Positions 48,740 through 59,770 of a stretch of 64,000 bases of DNA are shown here, one piece after another. The notes beneath the pieces are model-generated. The model was not told where the DNA came from. It saw nothing but the letters and a program-made list of their open reading frames with translations, and made no database searches. Origin of the DNA: Spisula solida (lineage: Eukaryota > Mollusca > Bivalvia > Venerida > Mactridae). The stretch is from NCBI GenBank assembly GCA_947247005.1, contig OX365946.1:48882734-48946733 (forward strand), read 5' to 3'. Each line of letters opens with the position of its first letter. Position 1 is the first letter of the stretch. The position numbers and the translations under genes were made by a program.

Positions 48740-50965
48740 ATTATTATAAGTTCGCAACACTTCTTTTAGTCACTATACTGCTTGTATAAGACTTGTTCGC
48801 GGATGTAGCTTTGTTCTTAATAACATTTAATAATTGAAGGTGCCTGTACCTTTCAGTATGCAAAGTGTACAATAAGCTTCTACACTTGAACTCAACACCC
48901 TGTGTCTCTGTTTTAGTAACTTTACGATGATGTATTAGTTTCGTACAGTCAATGGTGGCGCACAAACCTTCTCGTCTTCGTTGAGCGAGTCCCAGATAGT
49001 TGGAACTAACTTATCGACCATATGCCGAATGTCGGCAATAATAGGTTTACGGATCTCCGACATTAAGGAACAGTTCAGAATGAAGGGAGTCATAGTTTCT
49101 GGAGCTTCATCACACAGAAGGCAGGTGGGATCAATACTGTTCTGGTTGAACGATGATCGGTTAGTCTGGAGTATGTATGTACCACTCATCAACAGTCTAT
49201 TTGCGTCGTATGAGGAGCTAGAAGGTAATTGTAGTACGGGGTGTGGTTTTCCTAGAGTTACTGCATCCAGATTTAGATATCTGAGACTAGACATATATTG
49301 AGCTCGTCTCAGGAGGTCATTGTTCCACCATTCACACACGGCTTTGTTGACTATTCCTTTCCACTGGACTTTCTTCACGGGAGTATTCAATAGATCTTCT
49401 GCTTCCCCAAGTTCATACCACCAAAAGAGACGTCTCACTTCAATAAACCAGCTTACACTTTTTCAGTTTTTATAGACAATTGTCTCACAGCTATCGTTCT
49501 TTCAACTGAGTTTACGCTTTGAAGACATACATTATTGAACAGTACTAAAGCTTTTTTATGAACTTGAGCTTGAACTGGTAACAGCCAACTTAACATATAA
49601 ATGGAGATATCCGAAGTGTTCGTCGGTAACATAAATAGCTGCTTCAAGAGTCTCTTTTGGAAAAGTTCAAGTCTGTCCATCAGTGTTTTACGAGGAAGTA
49701 TTATTTCTAAGCCGTATCCAAGTACCGGTGATATGAAAGTTTTAAACACATGAAGAGTAGTTGGGATGTCAAGGCCTCCGACCCCATGGAGTTCGGCAGA
49801 CATAAAACTGTATGCTGTTCGCCTGGCCTTCTGGATGTTGTGAACGTGTGATCCACGTTTTCTTCTCCTGTTGTGCTAACAGTTTATGTGCGTTTTAGCC
49901 CAAGATGTGTGCTGATAGTAGTATTAGTGATCCGATTTCATAAATTTCGAAGTATTCATAGGTTCTAAGTTTATTATTATTTGGATAAACTTTTAGAGCT
50001 TCTGTCTTCTTTGGTTGGAGAACATATCTCTCACAGTTGGCATTATCTTCGGCCATACTAATTAAGAGTTGATGTTTCAATACTATTGATTGAGTTGATA
50101 GTGAAATCATCCGCACATGCAGTTGCATTACATCGTACGTTTCCTATGCAACAGCCTTCGCTGCCAAGTTCCATTCGTCTGAAAAGATGGTTGACATACA
50201 CCTTGTATAAATCAGTACTAAGGATGCCGCCTTGACGGACCCCCTGCTGCACGCTGAATAGGTCAGACATTAAACCTGCACACTTCACAACACTACTGGC
50301 ATCAGAATGAATACTATGTATGATAGACCAAATGGTGATGATCGACTACGTCGAAGGCTGCTTTCGCATCCAAGAAGATTACATTTACTGACTGACCTTC
50401 ATCTTTAAAGTTTCTAGAAATTTCGTCCACAATTAACGCCGCATGAATTTTAATGACTGTTTCAAGTAGCTTTTCTATTACAGGCAGAACCGTGATTCCT
50501 CTATAATTTGTTGCGTCTAGACTGGATCCTTTATTCTTATACACAGGAGTTAAAAGTCCAACTTTCAAACATTGCGGAACTTGACCAAGTGACATTATTG
50601 CGTTTATGATTTTTTCAGAATAGCACGCTGCACTGTATGTCCCCTATTCAAGATGCTTTCAATTGTGAGACCATAGATGTCAACTGATTTTCCCCTATTC
50701 ATGTTATTGATAGCTTTCTGTAATTCTTCAAACGTAACTGGGTCAACTTCTCTCTCCTGCACAATGTCCTTGATATGTTTAATTTCAGTTTCATTGTTGT
50801 TCCTGTGTTCAGTGTTAACATTTTGGTTAACCGAGTGTTCGGCAAGTCTTTGAAAGTGAGATTTGAATCCTTTCACAATCTCCTCTAGCCCTGATTATTT
50901 CACACCATCAACATTCAAGTCTTCGACTATTACTGATTGTTTCTGTCTCTGTTTATCAATTTATG
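48740..50965 (-). pseudogene. LINE reverse transcriptase relic, minus strand
   Basis: Read on minus from about 50965 it gives 'SGLEEIVKGFKSHFQRLAEH', 'VTFEELQKAINNMNRGKS' (fingers) and 'LKVGLLTPVYKNKGSSLDAT' with 'NYRGITVLPVIEKLLE'. Then, after a deletion, come 'FLDAKAAFDVVDH' and 'QQGVRQGGILSTDLYKVYVN'. The catalytic box is 'ACADDFT', where Tyr before Ala-Asp-Asp is Cys. The thumb (49453-49803, 'FISPVLGYGLEIILPR') follows. The C-terminal region 'WWYELGEAEDLL' with a knuckle 'CLLCDEAPETMTPFILNC' extends down to about 48740. Several frameshifts and stops are needed and the endonuclease is absent, so the copy is 5'-truncated. It differs clearly in sequence from the LINE at 2780-4800, so at least two lineages are present. 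Confidence 0.9.
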
Positions 50966-51375
50966 AACAAGAGTGCCAAAATGTCACAAAATACGCCCGT
51001 CTTGGGGCATGGCGAGTCTCAGGGCATGGTGAATGAAAAAAACAAACAATCCAACATTTTTTTCAATTAAAGGACCATAACCCAAGAAGGCCTAGGCTGA
51101 TTTGGCCTACAATTGAACTTGTCTTAGATATTATATCCATAAACACTGTCACCAGGTTTGAAGATACTCAGATATAAACTCTTTCCACTAGAGAACAGAC
51201 AAGGTCAATTTCACATTGATTTTGGTAATTATAGGAGCATAACCAAATAAGGCCTAGGTCGATGAATCAGGGTCAAAAAGGCCCACTTACCAGAAAGGCC
51301 CAGTTACCAAGAAGGACCGGACCAGAAAGGCCCAATTTAAAGCCCAGAAAGGCCCATTTTCAACCATATGCTTTA
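50966..51375 (+). repeat. 'ataaggcctaggccgatttg' element fragment
   Basis: Two partial units of the 161-bp core seen at 58870-59690 ('accataaccca.gaaggccta', 'ctagatattat.cccataa.ca' in diverged form). An unusual tail of 'agaaaggcccagttacca' repeats follows at 51280-51350. Confidence 0.7.
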
Positions 51376-52576
51376 CATAGTAGATCTGTGTATTATTATT
51401 ATTATTATAAATTCTAATCTGTACATGCTTGTTTCAATACATGCTTATCGACGTAGATTGTTTTGAAGCAGTGAGCTCCCTTAGATTTCTCTGTATTCAA
51501 CTGTAGGAGTGCGCTCCCTTGTACATGTCTTCTCATTGTGGAACTGTCATGAAGGATAATGCCAGACGTGTCCACGATCGCTGCATCATATGCATGAAGC
51601 CGATGAGTGTTTTTTTAAACTTTGTGTACTGGGTATAGATTACAAACTTGTATCTTAACAATGTTAACTGAATGCCTTCAATCCTACGTCAATGAAATAA
51701 GCCTATATATTGTTGTATAGGTCATTCGTGAATGTTCGTACTGCACACAACTACATTATTGTTAGCTGTCAGCACATAGATTTTATGCAATAAGAAGCAA
51801 GTTGATTTTGTTCCGATGCAGATCTGTCATCTATATTATAAGTTGTACAATTTGTATGATGTGAAATAGTTGTTTCTCAATGAATATAATAGGAATGGCA
51901 CACATTAATGTTCAGCAGTGAATGCCCAACAGCTCGGGGTATTATTTAACCCAAATGGCACCATGCATGCACGCACTGAATATAAATGATAGGTGATTAT
52001 CTAACGTAAAATGAAAACAGAACAGAACACATGTGACTTGAGATAACTAAATTTATTACTTTGAACAGTTACTCAACTTACTGTACATATATACATTGGT
52101 TCGGATCATGCTATATTAAACACAACTAAACATTTGTATTCAGTATGCTGTACAGACAGTCATACTAACAAGACATTAATGAACAGAAATTATACTAATA
52201 TTCAACATTATAATATTATGTGTAGCCTATTTATACACTGTAAGAACAAAATGTCAATTCTACAATTTGTCAGCAATATATTATATTTCGACGTCTTCAT
52301 TAAAACAAATTACTAATTCAGTGAATATATCTAATACCAATATAATAAATTTCAAGTATTGCGTATAAAAATGACTGACAAATTATAAAACCGGGAACAA
52401 TACATATAATTTAAACCAACTGTTCATATGAAACAAAAAATCAACAACAACAATAATTTATATAACAGCACTATTCATAACAGGCGACAGTAACAAAAGT
52501 ACTTAATAAATAACACATCGCACAGAGTCCCGTACAGATCACTGAATTCACTATTTATCCACTCACTTTTCATTTT
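51376..52576. other. No recognisable gene; (TTA)n microsatellite
   Basis: A TTA run lies at about 51391-51408. The remainder is AT-rich without supported ORFs. Confidence 0.4.
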
Positions 52577-52699
52577 TCACTGACGAACTGCGAACAGGTC
52601 AGACACTCTCAGCAGGAATGCAGACGCCTTCATGTCCTTGGCCTCATACTTATCTCACAAGGAGGAAATAGCTGCTTCCCTTCGTCGTGCGCGGTTGAT
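52577..52699 (-). CDS. Last exon of the FLYWCH-MULE gene (C-terminus, with nonsense codon)
   Basis: The minus strand reads 'NRARRREAAISSL', a TGA, then 'DKYEAKDMKASAFLLRVSDL' and 'FAVRQ' before TGA 52577-52579. MULE-domain proteins often end in a basic helix and then 'LW..YE......FL'. This suggests the internal TGA replaces a Trp (TGG) codon and that the exon is the 3' end of the gene at 54.2-58.3 kb. No clear splice acceptor was found: stops occur just upstream, at the ATG-rich stretch near 52700. The 5' part of the exon is repeated 224 bp upstream by a tandem duplication, and the break lies inside the exon. Confidence 0.55.
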
Positions 52700-53111
52700 G
52701 TTTTATCATGCAACTGCCATGGTAACTGCCCGATAACACATGACCTGAGAACAGTATGGTCAATAGGCTGCTAGTAGCCTGAGAACACTTTTTGGCTCCG
52801 CCCACAAATCACGGACTATTTTCCCATTTCTCATTCCGTCTAAAATTGACCTACATATTATTGAAAACTACAAAAATATACATTTGAGGAAATAGCTGCT
52901 TCCCTTCGTCGTGCGCGGTTGATGTTTTATCATGCAACTGCCATGGTAACTGCCCGATAACACATGACCTGAGAACAGTATGGTCAATAGGCTGCTAGTA
53001 GCCTGAGAACACTTTTTGGCTCCGCCCACAAATCACGGACTATTTTCCCATTTCTCATTCCGTCTAAAATTGACCTACATATTATTGAAAACTACAAAAA
53101 TATACATTTGA
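52662..53111. repeat. Perfect 224-bp tandem duplication
   Basis: 52662-52885 and 52886-53109 are identical by eye over their full length, with 'ga' shared at the junction. The duplication includes the first half of the exon at 52577-52699 and adjacent intron-like sequence. The identity means it is very recent, or an assembly artefact. Confidence 0.92.
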
Positions 53112-53121
53112 TAGCTAATAT

Positions 53122-53243
53122 TTATTCAAAGTTTAGATTTACAACCAACATCAGCAATATTTCTTCGCCATGTAGGGCTACGCCAGTGTATTTTTTCTTG
53201 AATTCATACGGGTCATCCACGGATCAATCGTTTGGGAAAGGCC
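53122..53243 (-). CDS. Candidate exon of unknown identity
   Basis: A strong acceptor ('tgtttttttcag', AG at 53244-53245) precedes a frame with one early stop. It then reads 'SVDDPYEFKKKYTGVALHG' and 'EEILLMLV', followed by a good donor (GTTGTAAAT) or running to TAA 53122-53124. Another frame is also partly open. It may belong to the FLYWCH-MULE gene or to an unrelated fragment. Confidence 0.3.
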
Positions 53244-54212
53244 CTGAAAAAAACAATAAACACACATAAATCCACTGGCATAGGATCATCAAAGATAAAT
53301 AAACATAAAGAGTATGCATAGACAACGGTTCCACATCAAATACACTGGTCAAAGTGCAATTTTCAACTCATTTGAAGACTCGATACGATGCGCATACAAA
53401 ATCTTTGAAAATGAAAAAAGTCGGAAATATTTGGCGAATCTTAAGACTAAGTGGGTCAGTTAAATCATTGTTAGATTCAGTGTACATATGGTTCATACAT
53501 AGGTATAACATAAAAAAATATAAGAGGCTCTTCAACAAGATCAATGTCTTACCATATTCTATTTCCATCGATTTTCCAAGCATTGAGGTCTCCCTACTGC
53601 CATTCTCCACCCACCAACTTGACTAAGACGAGTAAGCTTGTATAAACTGTTCATTCTTGAAGTTATTACCCCCGTCCGGAATTCAATTTTGCACTGACAG
53701 TTACCGCAAACAACCCAGTGTTTCACATAGTCATTGTTTATATTTATTCCAAGGCATTGTTAAGAATAACAGAAGGATTTATGACGTAGTAAACGACCTT
53801 GTTCACACACGTACGTCATTGATGATTCATTCAAAAAACTTCATAAATTCATGGGCGAAATTGTATTCTACTATTATGACACAATGTAGTTATTTGGTAA
53901 TACCATTTACTAATGTTTCCCGTTCTGAATATATAATTGAAATATTTTATTTTTTAATATTTCTTTTGTTAAGCAGCGTAGAATTGAGAACTATTTTGTT
54001 TCGCAGAAGCACATTGAATTGTGTTAATCGGCGGGTTTACTGGATCTACTAAACCCCACAACTCGGTTGTAACTTTAAAAAATGAGGAATTTCGCCCCTT
54101 ACTTGTTCCGTGGTGCTGGTTGCATGATAAATAGAAACTCGGGTCACTGTCCGGCGAGAACAATGTTATCAGGCGAGGTGATATCGTCCGGGTGGCGAGC
54201 CTTTGGCAATAA
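53244..54212. other. Intron-like stretch, no exon recognised
   Basis: The MULE core after the 'HW' region, including the third catalytic residue, should be encoded here if the gene were complete. No such exon was recognised. Confidence 0.4.
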
Positions 54213-54361
54213 TTAACAGATTTTTAACTGAATTGCCCGCTTCCTGTATGTCTCCGCTAGCCCCAGGTCCTGAACCTTTCTCCAAACAGCCTGTCTCCAG
54301 TGTAAGGCGCACCCTTTCAACTGCAGCCCAGGAAACACTTGCCTAGCCGCTTGCCACACAG
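54213..54361 (-). CDS. MULE transposase-domain exon H (FLYWCH-MULE gene)
   Basis: Follows a good acceptor 'ttgtaattacag' (AG at 54362-54363) and joins exon G in matching phase, one base carried over. It reads 'AVWQAARQVFPGLQLKGCAL' and 'HWRQAVWRKVQDLGLAETYR'. This is the conserved MULE stretch in which an 'A...FP....GC.FH..QA..R..Q..GL...Y' pattern is usual. The frame meets TAA at 54213-54215 after 'KRAIQLKIC'. A weak donor (ATCT|GTTAAT) lies just before the stop, so either the exon ends there or the protein is truncated. Confidence 0.75.
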
Positions 54362-54695
54362 CTGTAATTACAAAAAACATACACTTAGAAACAATATTGA
54401 CTTTCTTTCAATAATAAACAGTATATAACGTTACTATCGGTAAATATTTTACACTGTTTAAATAAACGTATGCATAACAAACGGTTCAATTCTATTAACA
54501 AAATAATTTTATAGTAGGTATGTCAACATAAAATAGGTAAATAAGTTGTGACACAAACATTAAAGGTTCTATCATCATGTAGAATGTTGTTGTTTCAATT
54601 GTAGTGCGTATATTCATATAAGGTTGAGAACAGGGCTGGATGAAGAGACCAATATATAGATTTCTAAGAGTTTGATCAAACTCCATTTAACTTAC

Positions 54696-54900
54696 CACTC
54701 TTAAAGTCAGCCACCAGTCCCTCCACAGAGTGGCCACCCATACGATCAACGAGACACTCAAAAATCTTCACATAATCAACAGTCGTTCGTCTACTCATAA
54801 GTATGAAAACCAGTGGCACTTGCTTCTTAAGACCGTTCCTTGTGATGAATGCATGAATACTGAATAGTTGACCATGTCGACGGAATGGTTCACCCACCAC
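54696..54900 (-). CDS. MULE transposase-domain exon G (FLYWCH-MULE gene)
   Basis: Acceptor 'gtattattgcag' (AG at 54901-54902) and donor GAGTG|GTAAGT. 205 bp, starting in phase 0 and ending with one base of a codon, which exon H completes. It reads 'VVGEPFRRHGQLFSIHAFIT', 'KKQVPLVFILMSRRTTVDY' and 'VEGLVADFKS'. In MULE domains 'QLF.IH......P..F.LM..R....Y' follows the first catalytic Asp (DGTF-type motif), and 'DFE' carries the second. Here the second is present as 'ADFKS'. The first would lie on a preceding exon that I cannot find. Confidence 0.8.
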
Positions 54901-55042
54901 CTGCAATAATACAAGTTTTCATGAGACTCATAATTAGAAATGACGTTGATTTAAATATATACCAATATACGTGACATGGTGTATTCTAAATTCGGTCCAA
55001 TCTTTCATTATTAACAAAAAAAAATAACATATTGTTTGGAGC

Positions 55043-55584
55043 TTAAAATCCGACCCGATCTAGCACCATTTTTTTACACAAATCACTGACAAGGAAATCT
55101 TCGCCATTGATGAAGTCCATGTCCACCTGAAACATAATCATTTATACCAATAAAGTCACCGAACATAAACTTACGAATTTGTAGTTTATAATATGCACGA
55201 GTGTCATGTGCAATACTTGAATGAATAAATACGTGCAATGAGGCAATCTTTCAAAATGCAGTACCTATTTTATTGTTTACTTGCCAAAACCACTACATAT
55301 TTCACTCTTTCTCAATGAACAATATAGAGAGAATTGCTATAGGTTGCATTGAATCAATATACATGTAGTTAGTTAATGACAAATCCTGTATATTTAACGC
55401 CATATGTTATGTACTAACAACAAACATTTTCGGTCAATGACAAATCAAAGCTTTTAACGCTGATGAAACGAATCTTTGTAGTACTTGATGATATGATAAT
55501 GTGTAACGTATAGCTTAATTAATAATACCTCAAAGTCTAGCGACCGTGGTTCTGTTGGACGGAACTTGGCCCTGGCGCGATTTA
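55043..55584 (-). CDS. Candidate exons E and F (FLYWCH-MULE gene), phase problem
   Basis: Exon E (55529-55584) has acceptor 'attagcag' and donor GAG|GTATT, and reads 'NRARAKFRPTEPRSLDFE'. Exon F (from 55126) has acceptor 'tgtttcag' and continues in phase with 'VDMDFINGEDFLVSDLCKK', to TAA 55043-55045 unless it is spliced earlier. E needs one base from the preceding exon, but exon D ends in phase 0. A base has been lost, an exon is missing, or the model is wrong. The position between the zinc finger and the MULE domain is right for the linker of such proteins. Confidence 0.4.
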
Positions 55585-55682
55585 CTGCTAATTATATGAT
55601 CAAAAGTATTATTTCTACCTTGTCTGACACGGACAGTTTACCGGTCATTAGAATATATAAGTAATAACTAATAGCAATTTAC

Positions 55683-56696
55683 CTTCGAATACACTTGTAA
55701 TTTCAACTCTCGGTCGGGAACGCTCTGATGAACGTGCTCTTTGGTCTGTACAAACACATTACCGTCCTGTCGAAGGGTTACTGGACATTTCACTGCTTTA
55801 CTTCGTGACGTACAGCGCCATACGGTTGATGACTTGTTTTCTCTCTGAAAAAAATGTATGCTAAATATGTAGTGTTCTCCCTCCGCACAAAGGATGTAAT
55901 TATAAAGCAAAATAATAAAGCAATATACTGACGGATGTATTTACATGCATTTGTACACAATTACATGTCTCAGTAATTGTTTAATTTTGATTGACACCTA
56001 GCTAGTACCACCAATAGAAACGCAAAATTAAGGTACGTTTTACTCAAGTGGTTGCAAGTTAAACAAATTTTTTTGATCATCTTTGATCAGCCTATTTCTT
56101 TATACATGTACATACTAAACAGAATAAAAAAGTGTTAATCAACTAATTCACAAAATGATTAAAAAATATCTTTATCCCACATAGCTGGAGAGCATAATTG
56201 CGTAATAATTTCATGCTCAAGTGCTATAATTGCACCTCCAGTAGTCTGTACTAATGTACGGTATATCTCCATTTGATTAAACAGTAACAACTGTAGTAAT
56301 AGTTGGTATTGAATCGCACGCAAAAATTATAAATATCACAATATGATATGTTATAGATACCTTGACAGTATATGTGTATCCCAGGCTTGAAACTAGCACC
56401 GTTGTTGATCGTTGACTGTCGTCCACAATCAAAGTAAACGTCACGCCCTGGTCCTCGAGGACAGTCTCCGTTAGTCCAATATTCGCAGAGGTTTCAACTA
56501 TTACGTCCACTGCATCAATTTCCTGGTTTGAGATGTCGAACGACAGTTCACGGGTTGCGATTGTATCAGAGGACATGTCCACATCATCGTCTTGAAGCTC
56601 GAAAGATAATGCCACTTCCGCATCATCATGGTGATGATCGAATGATAACGCTGTTGAATCAGCAACAGGTTGAATATCTTCCTCTATGTCAGGCAT
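55683..56696 (-). CDS. FLYWCH zinc-finger exons C and D (FLYWCH-MULE gene)
   Basis: Exon C (56361-56696, 336 bp) follows acceptor 'ccttgcag' and ends AAG|GTATCT. Exon D (55683-55844, 162 bp) follows 'tttttttcag' and ends AAG|GTAAAT. Both are phase 0 and uninterrupted. C encodes a very acidic region with repeated 'ALSFDHHHDD', 'ALSFELQDDDVD' and 'RELSFDISNQE'. Its last residues, 'VSSLGYTYTVK', continue into D's 'RENKSSTVWRCTSRSKAVKC', 'PVTLRQDGNVFVQTKEHVHQ'. The join is a FLYWCH-type zinc finger with ligands Cys (WRC), Cys (VKC), and His and His (EHVHQ). FLYWCH fingers bind DNA or protein and often precede MULE transposase domains. The finger is fully intact, the best-preserved part of the locus. 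Confidence 0.85.
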
Positions 56697-57423
56697 CTGC
56701 AAGGAATATTTCGTTTTAGCATCGTACACCGCTTGTTTAAATGTAAAAAACCTACAAGTTTCAGCTGTCTTCATAACCATAATTATCATGAATTGGCATG
56801 AATTTTACACACAACAAATGTTTATGCTGACACAGTTTTAACTTAACCGGACTAAATATAATTGTAAGACACATATTAAGTTGTAATTTATGTTTTTATG
56901 TTTCATTCCTACCCCCTCCATTCCCTCCTAAAAACGTTGTGATTATCAAGTAATGAAATAAATAAGATGAAATACTTAGTTTGAATTTGAGGTGACGCAT
57001 TGCTTTAATTTATGATGACACTTTACATATGTCATTTATTTCATGATTTGAATTTTCTATATACACAAAGTGAGCAAAATTTTTATACATTGTACTTCGA
57101 TGATATAATGATAAGGAATATATATTAACAAATTATCAAAGTAAATGAGCCAGTCTCCAGGAAAACATGCATCCCTTTGATTACATTTTACGTAACTTAA
57201 CCATATAGTGCTATGTATATTAGCTTTAAAGTTTTCCATGAATTAAGTCAAAATCAAATACAACGTTGTCAAGAATTGATCAATTAGTGTAAGTAGAACT
57301 CAAAACATTAACAAAACATCCTTTGTACTTTGCTTCATTAAGATAATTCTTTAAAATTATGGAAATAATTATTTTGTCATGGAGAATGGCTCATAATAAA
57401 AACGGGCATTGTAATTTTAATAC
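56697..57423. other. Intron B-C of the FLYWCH-MULE gene
   Basis: Starts GTATTA after exon B and ends with 'ccttgcag' before exon C. AT-rich, with no other feature seen. Confidence 0.6.
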
Positions 57424-58290
57424 CTCCATTCGACTGGCCTGAACATAGACGATTGAGTCGAAGGTTGTCTCTCTGCTATCGACCTCCTGGTGGTCTAAGA
57501 TTGTCGACTGATCAAATATAGCAATGCTGGGTTCAAGAACAGGCATCTCTCTGCTGTCTGAGTTGGTACCCTACAAAAATTAAATACAATACAAATATTT
57601 TTTTAACTAAATTGTACAGTAACATAGAAAGGGTTCAGTACGAAAGAAATAACATGACAACCCACAGAGTACAGTATTCGCTTAGTAACTTAAGAAGGAA
57701 TAAGAAGGGTTTCTGGATTAGAGGGGCTTCTATTGTTATACATTTAAACTCCTCAGCCTATTTTATTTCATAACCCTCATACTTGGGAGGGATTACATTA
57801 TGTTCATGTATTGCATACAACACACAAAATTATTGACATCGGACACTAACTAGATGCTTCAGATGCTGGTTATGTGATAAATAGTGTTACGAACATTTAA
57901 TAAATGGTAAGGTATTAGTTAGAGTTGTTCTAAGCATATCTGTGTTGAGTGGAGGTCTAGAGGTAGGGCGCGCACTTCGGGATCCAGAGGTCCCGGGTTG
58001 CACCACTCCTTAATATCTCGGATGCATTTTTTAACACTTGAACAGTAAGAAAACTATACCTCCTGGTTGTCTATCAATGTTGTCTGTTCGAACACATCAA
58101 CGCTCAGTTCCAGTTCCAGCATCTCTCTGTTAGTTTGTCCGGAGACGTCAACGCTATTTTCACATTGGGGAATACTCAGTTCAAGGACCGGCATCTCTCT
58201 GTTAGTTTGTCCTGATACGTCAATTTCATCTTCACATTGGGGAATACTCAGTTCAAGGACCGGCATCTCTCTGCTATCTAGGTTGTGAAT
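57424..58290 (-). CDS. Acidic repeat N-terminal exons A and B (FLYWCH-MULE gene)
   Basis: Exon A (58060-58290, 231 bp) has acceptor 'gttttcatag' and donor GAG|GTATAG. Exon B (57424-57570, 147 bp) has acceptor 'attttttgtag' and donor GAG|GTATTA. Both are phase 0 with no stop, and B joins exon C in phase. A contains two nearly identical 72-nt units encoding 'REMPVLELSIPQCE' with 'DVSGQTN', then a third diverged unit ('REMLELELSVDVFEQTT'). B carries a fourth ('REMPVLEPSIAIFDQST'). The repeated short 'LELS'/'LSFD' acidic motif continues into exon C. No initiator ATG exon is recognised upstream, so the 5' end is missing or unseen. The role of the acidic region is unknown; an activation or docking segment is a guess. 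Confidence 0.7.
57948..58010 (+). repeat. tRNA-like fragment in intron A-B
   Basis: 'gtggaggtctagaggtaggg' resembles an A box. 'cccgggttgcaccac' (57992-58006) is a one-step-decayed B box. It shares 'gtagggc.cgc.ctt.g.ga' with the tRNA-like half at 16590-16655, so it is the same family. Confidence 0.5.
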
Positions 58291-58869
58291 CTATGAAAAC
58301 AAGAACTAGTATTTGAATCTATACTAGCAACAGTTTTATAAACATGTATGAACTATGGTTAACGGATTTAAAAACGCGACACTTTGGTATGTTGGTATAT
58401 TTTAGGAAAACAAATTCACATATAAAATGTATTTGTATATTCGTAAAGGCTAATTCAATGTCGTCATTTTGATACAAAACTTAAAAGAATCCAAGGAGGT
58501 AAGCATGTAAGACATTTTGGTCAGAATGCGACTTTATTTTCTGGATAGACGTATTGATGTTGTCGCATTTTTAAATCGGTTAAGTACATATTAAATTAAA
58601 ATACCCAGCTAAAGTCAAGTCAACCGTTCACTAAAATCAGAGTGCGACACTATGCACTCAATACATATAAAAACAACAAAATTGTAGCGTTTTATACACT
58701 ACATTGCGTCATTTTGGTGTATTAACAAGCATTTCATTAATCCTGTAATTGATAGATTCTTGACGTAAATATTTTGGTCACCAATAGCAACAACGTAAGC
58801 TATTGTAACATAGTTCATGTAAAAAATTTAATCTATGAGTACTTTATGAGTACTTTATCATCTTATTAC
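58291..58869. other. No exon recognised
   Basis: Lies directly upstream of exon A. No start exon, promoter or repeat could be supported. Confidence 0.4.
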
Positions 58870-59770
58870 ATTATACTGGGCCTTTTTGGTAAGTGGGCCT
58901 TTTTGACCCGATACCAGGTCGATTTGGCCTATAATCAAACTTGGCCGAGATATTATGCCCATAAGCATTGTCAGCAAGTTTGAAGATGATCGGTTGAAAA
59001 CTGTTAGCCTAAGAGTACAGACAAGGCCAATTTCATACTTATTTGGTAATTAAAGGACCATAACCCAATAAGGCCTCAGCCGTTTTGGCCTATAATCGAA
59101 CTTGGCCTAGATATTATTTCCATAAGCATTGTAACAAAGTTTGAAGATGATCGGATGAAAACTGTTTGCACTAAAAAACAGACAAGGTCAATTTCACATT
59201 TATTTTGGTAATTATAGGATCATAACCAAATAAGGCCTAGGCCGATTTGGCCTATAATCGAACTTGGCCTAGATATTATGCCCATAAGCATTGTCACAAA
59301 GTTTGAAGACGATCGGATGAAAACTGTTAGCATTATAGTACAGACAAGGCCAATTTCATACTTATTTGGTAATTAAAGGACCATAACCCAATAAGGCCTA
59401 AGCCTATTTGGCCTATAATCATTCTTGGCCTAGATATTATGCCCATAAGCATTGTCAGCAAGTTTAAAGATGATCGGATGAAAACTGTTAGCGTAAGAGT
59501 ACAGACAAGGCCAATTTCATACTTGTTTGGTAATTAAAGGACCATAACCCAATAATGCCTAAGCCGATTTGGCCTATAATCAAACTTGGCCTAGATATTA
59601 TGCCCATAAGCATTGTCAGCAAGTTTGAAGATGATCGGATGAAAACTGTTAGCGCTAGAGTACAGACAAATTACTGGACACCGCCGCCCGCCCGCCCGCC
59701 CGCAAGCCCGCCCGCCCGCCAAGGGTGTTCACATAATACGTCCCGTTTTCAACGGGCGAATAAAAAGTCT
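58870..59770 (+). mobile_element. 161-bp tandem-core element with CCGC run and terminal hairpin
   Basis: About five direct units of 161 bp with 'accataacccaataaggcct', 'gatttggcctataatc' and 'attatgcccataagcattgt'. A (CCCG)n run (59682-59721) follows, then a hairpin 'cccgttttcaacggg' (about 59742-59756). The build is the same as the elements at 1419 and 37374, with a different core. The long frame across it is a by-product. Confidence 0.8.
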
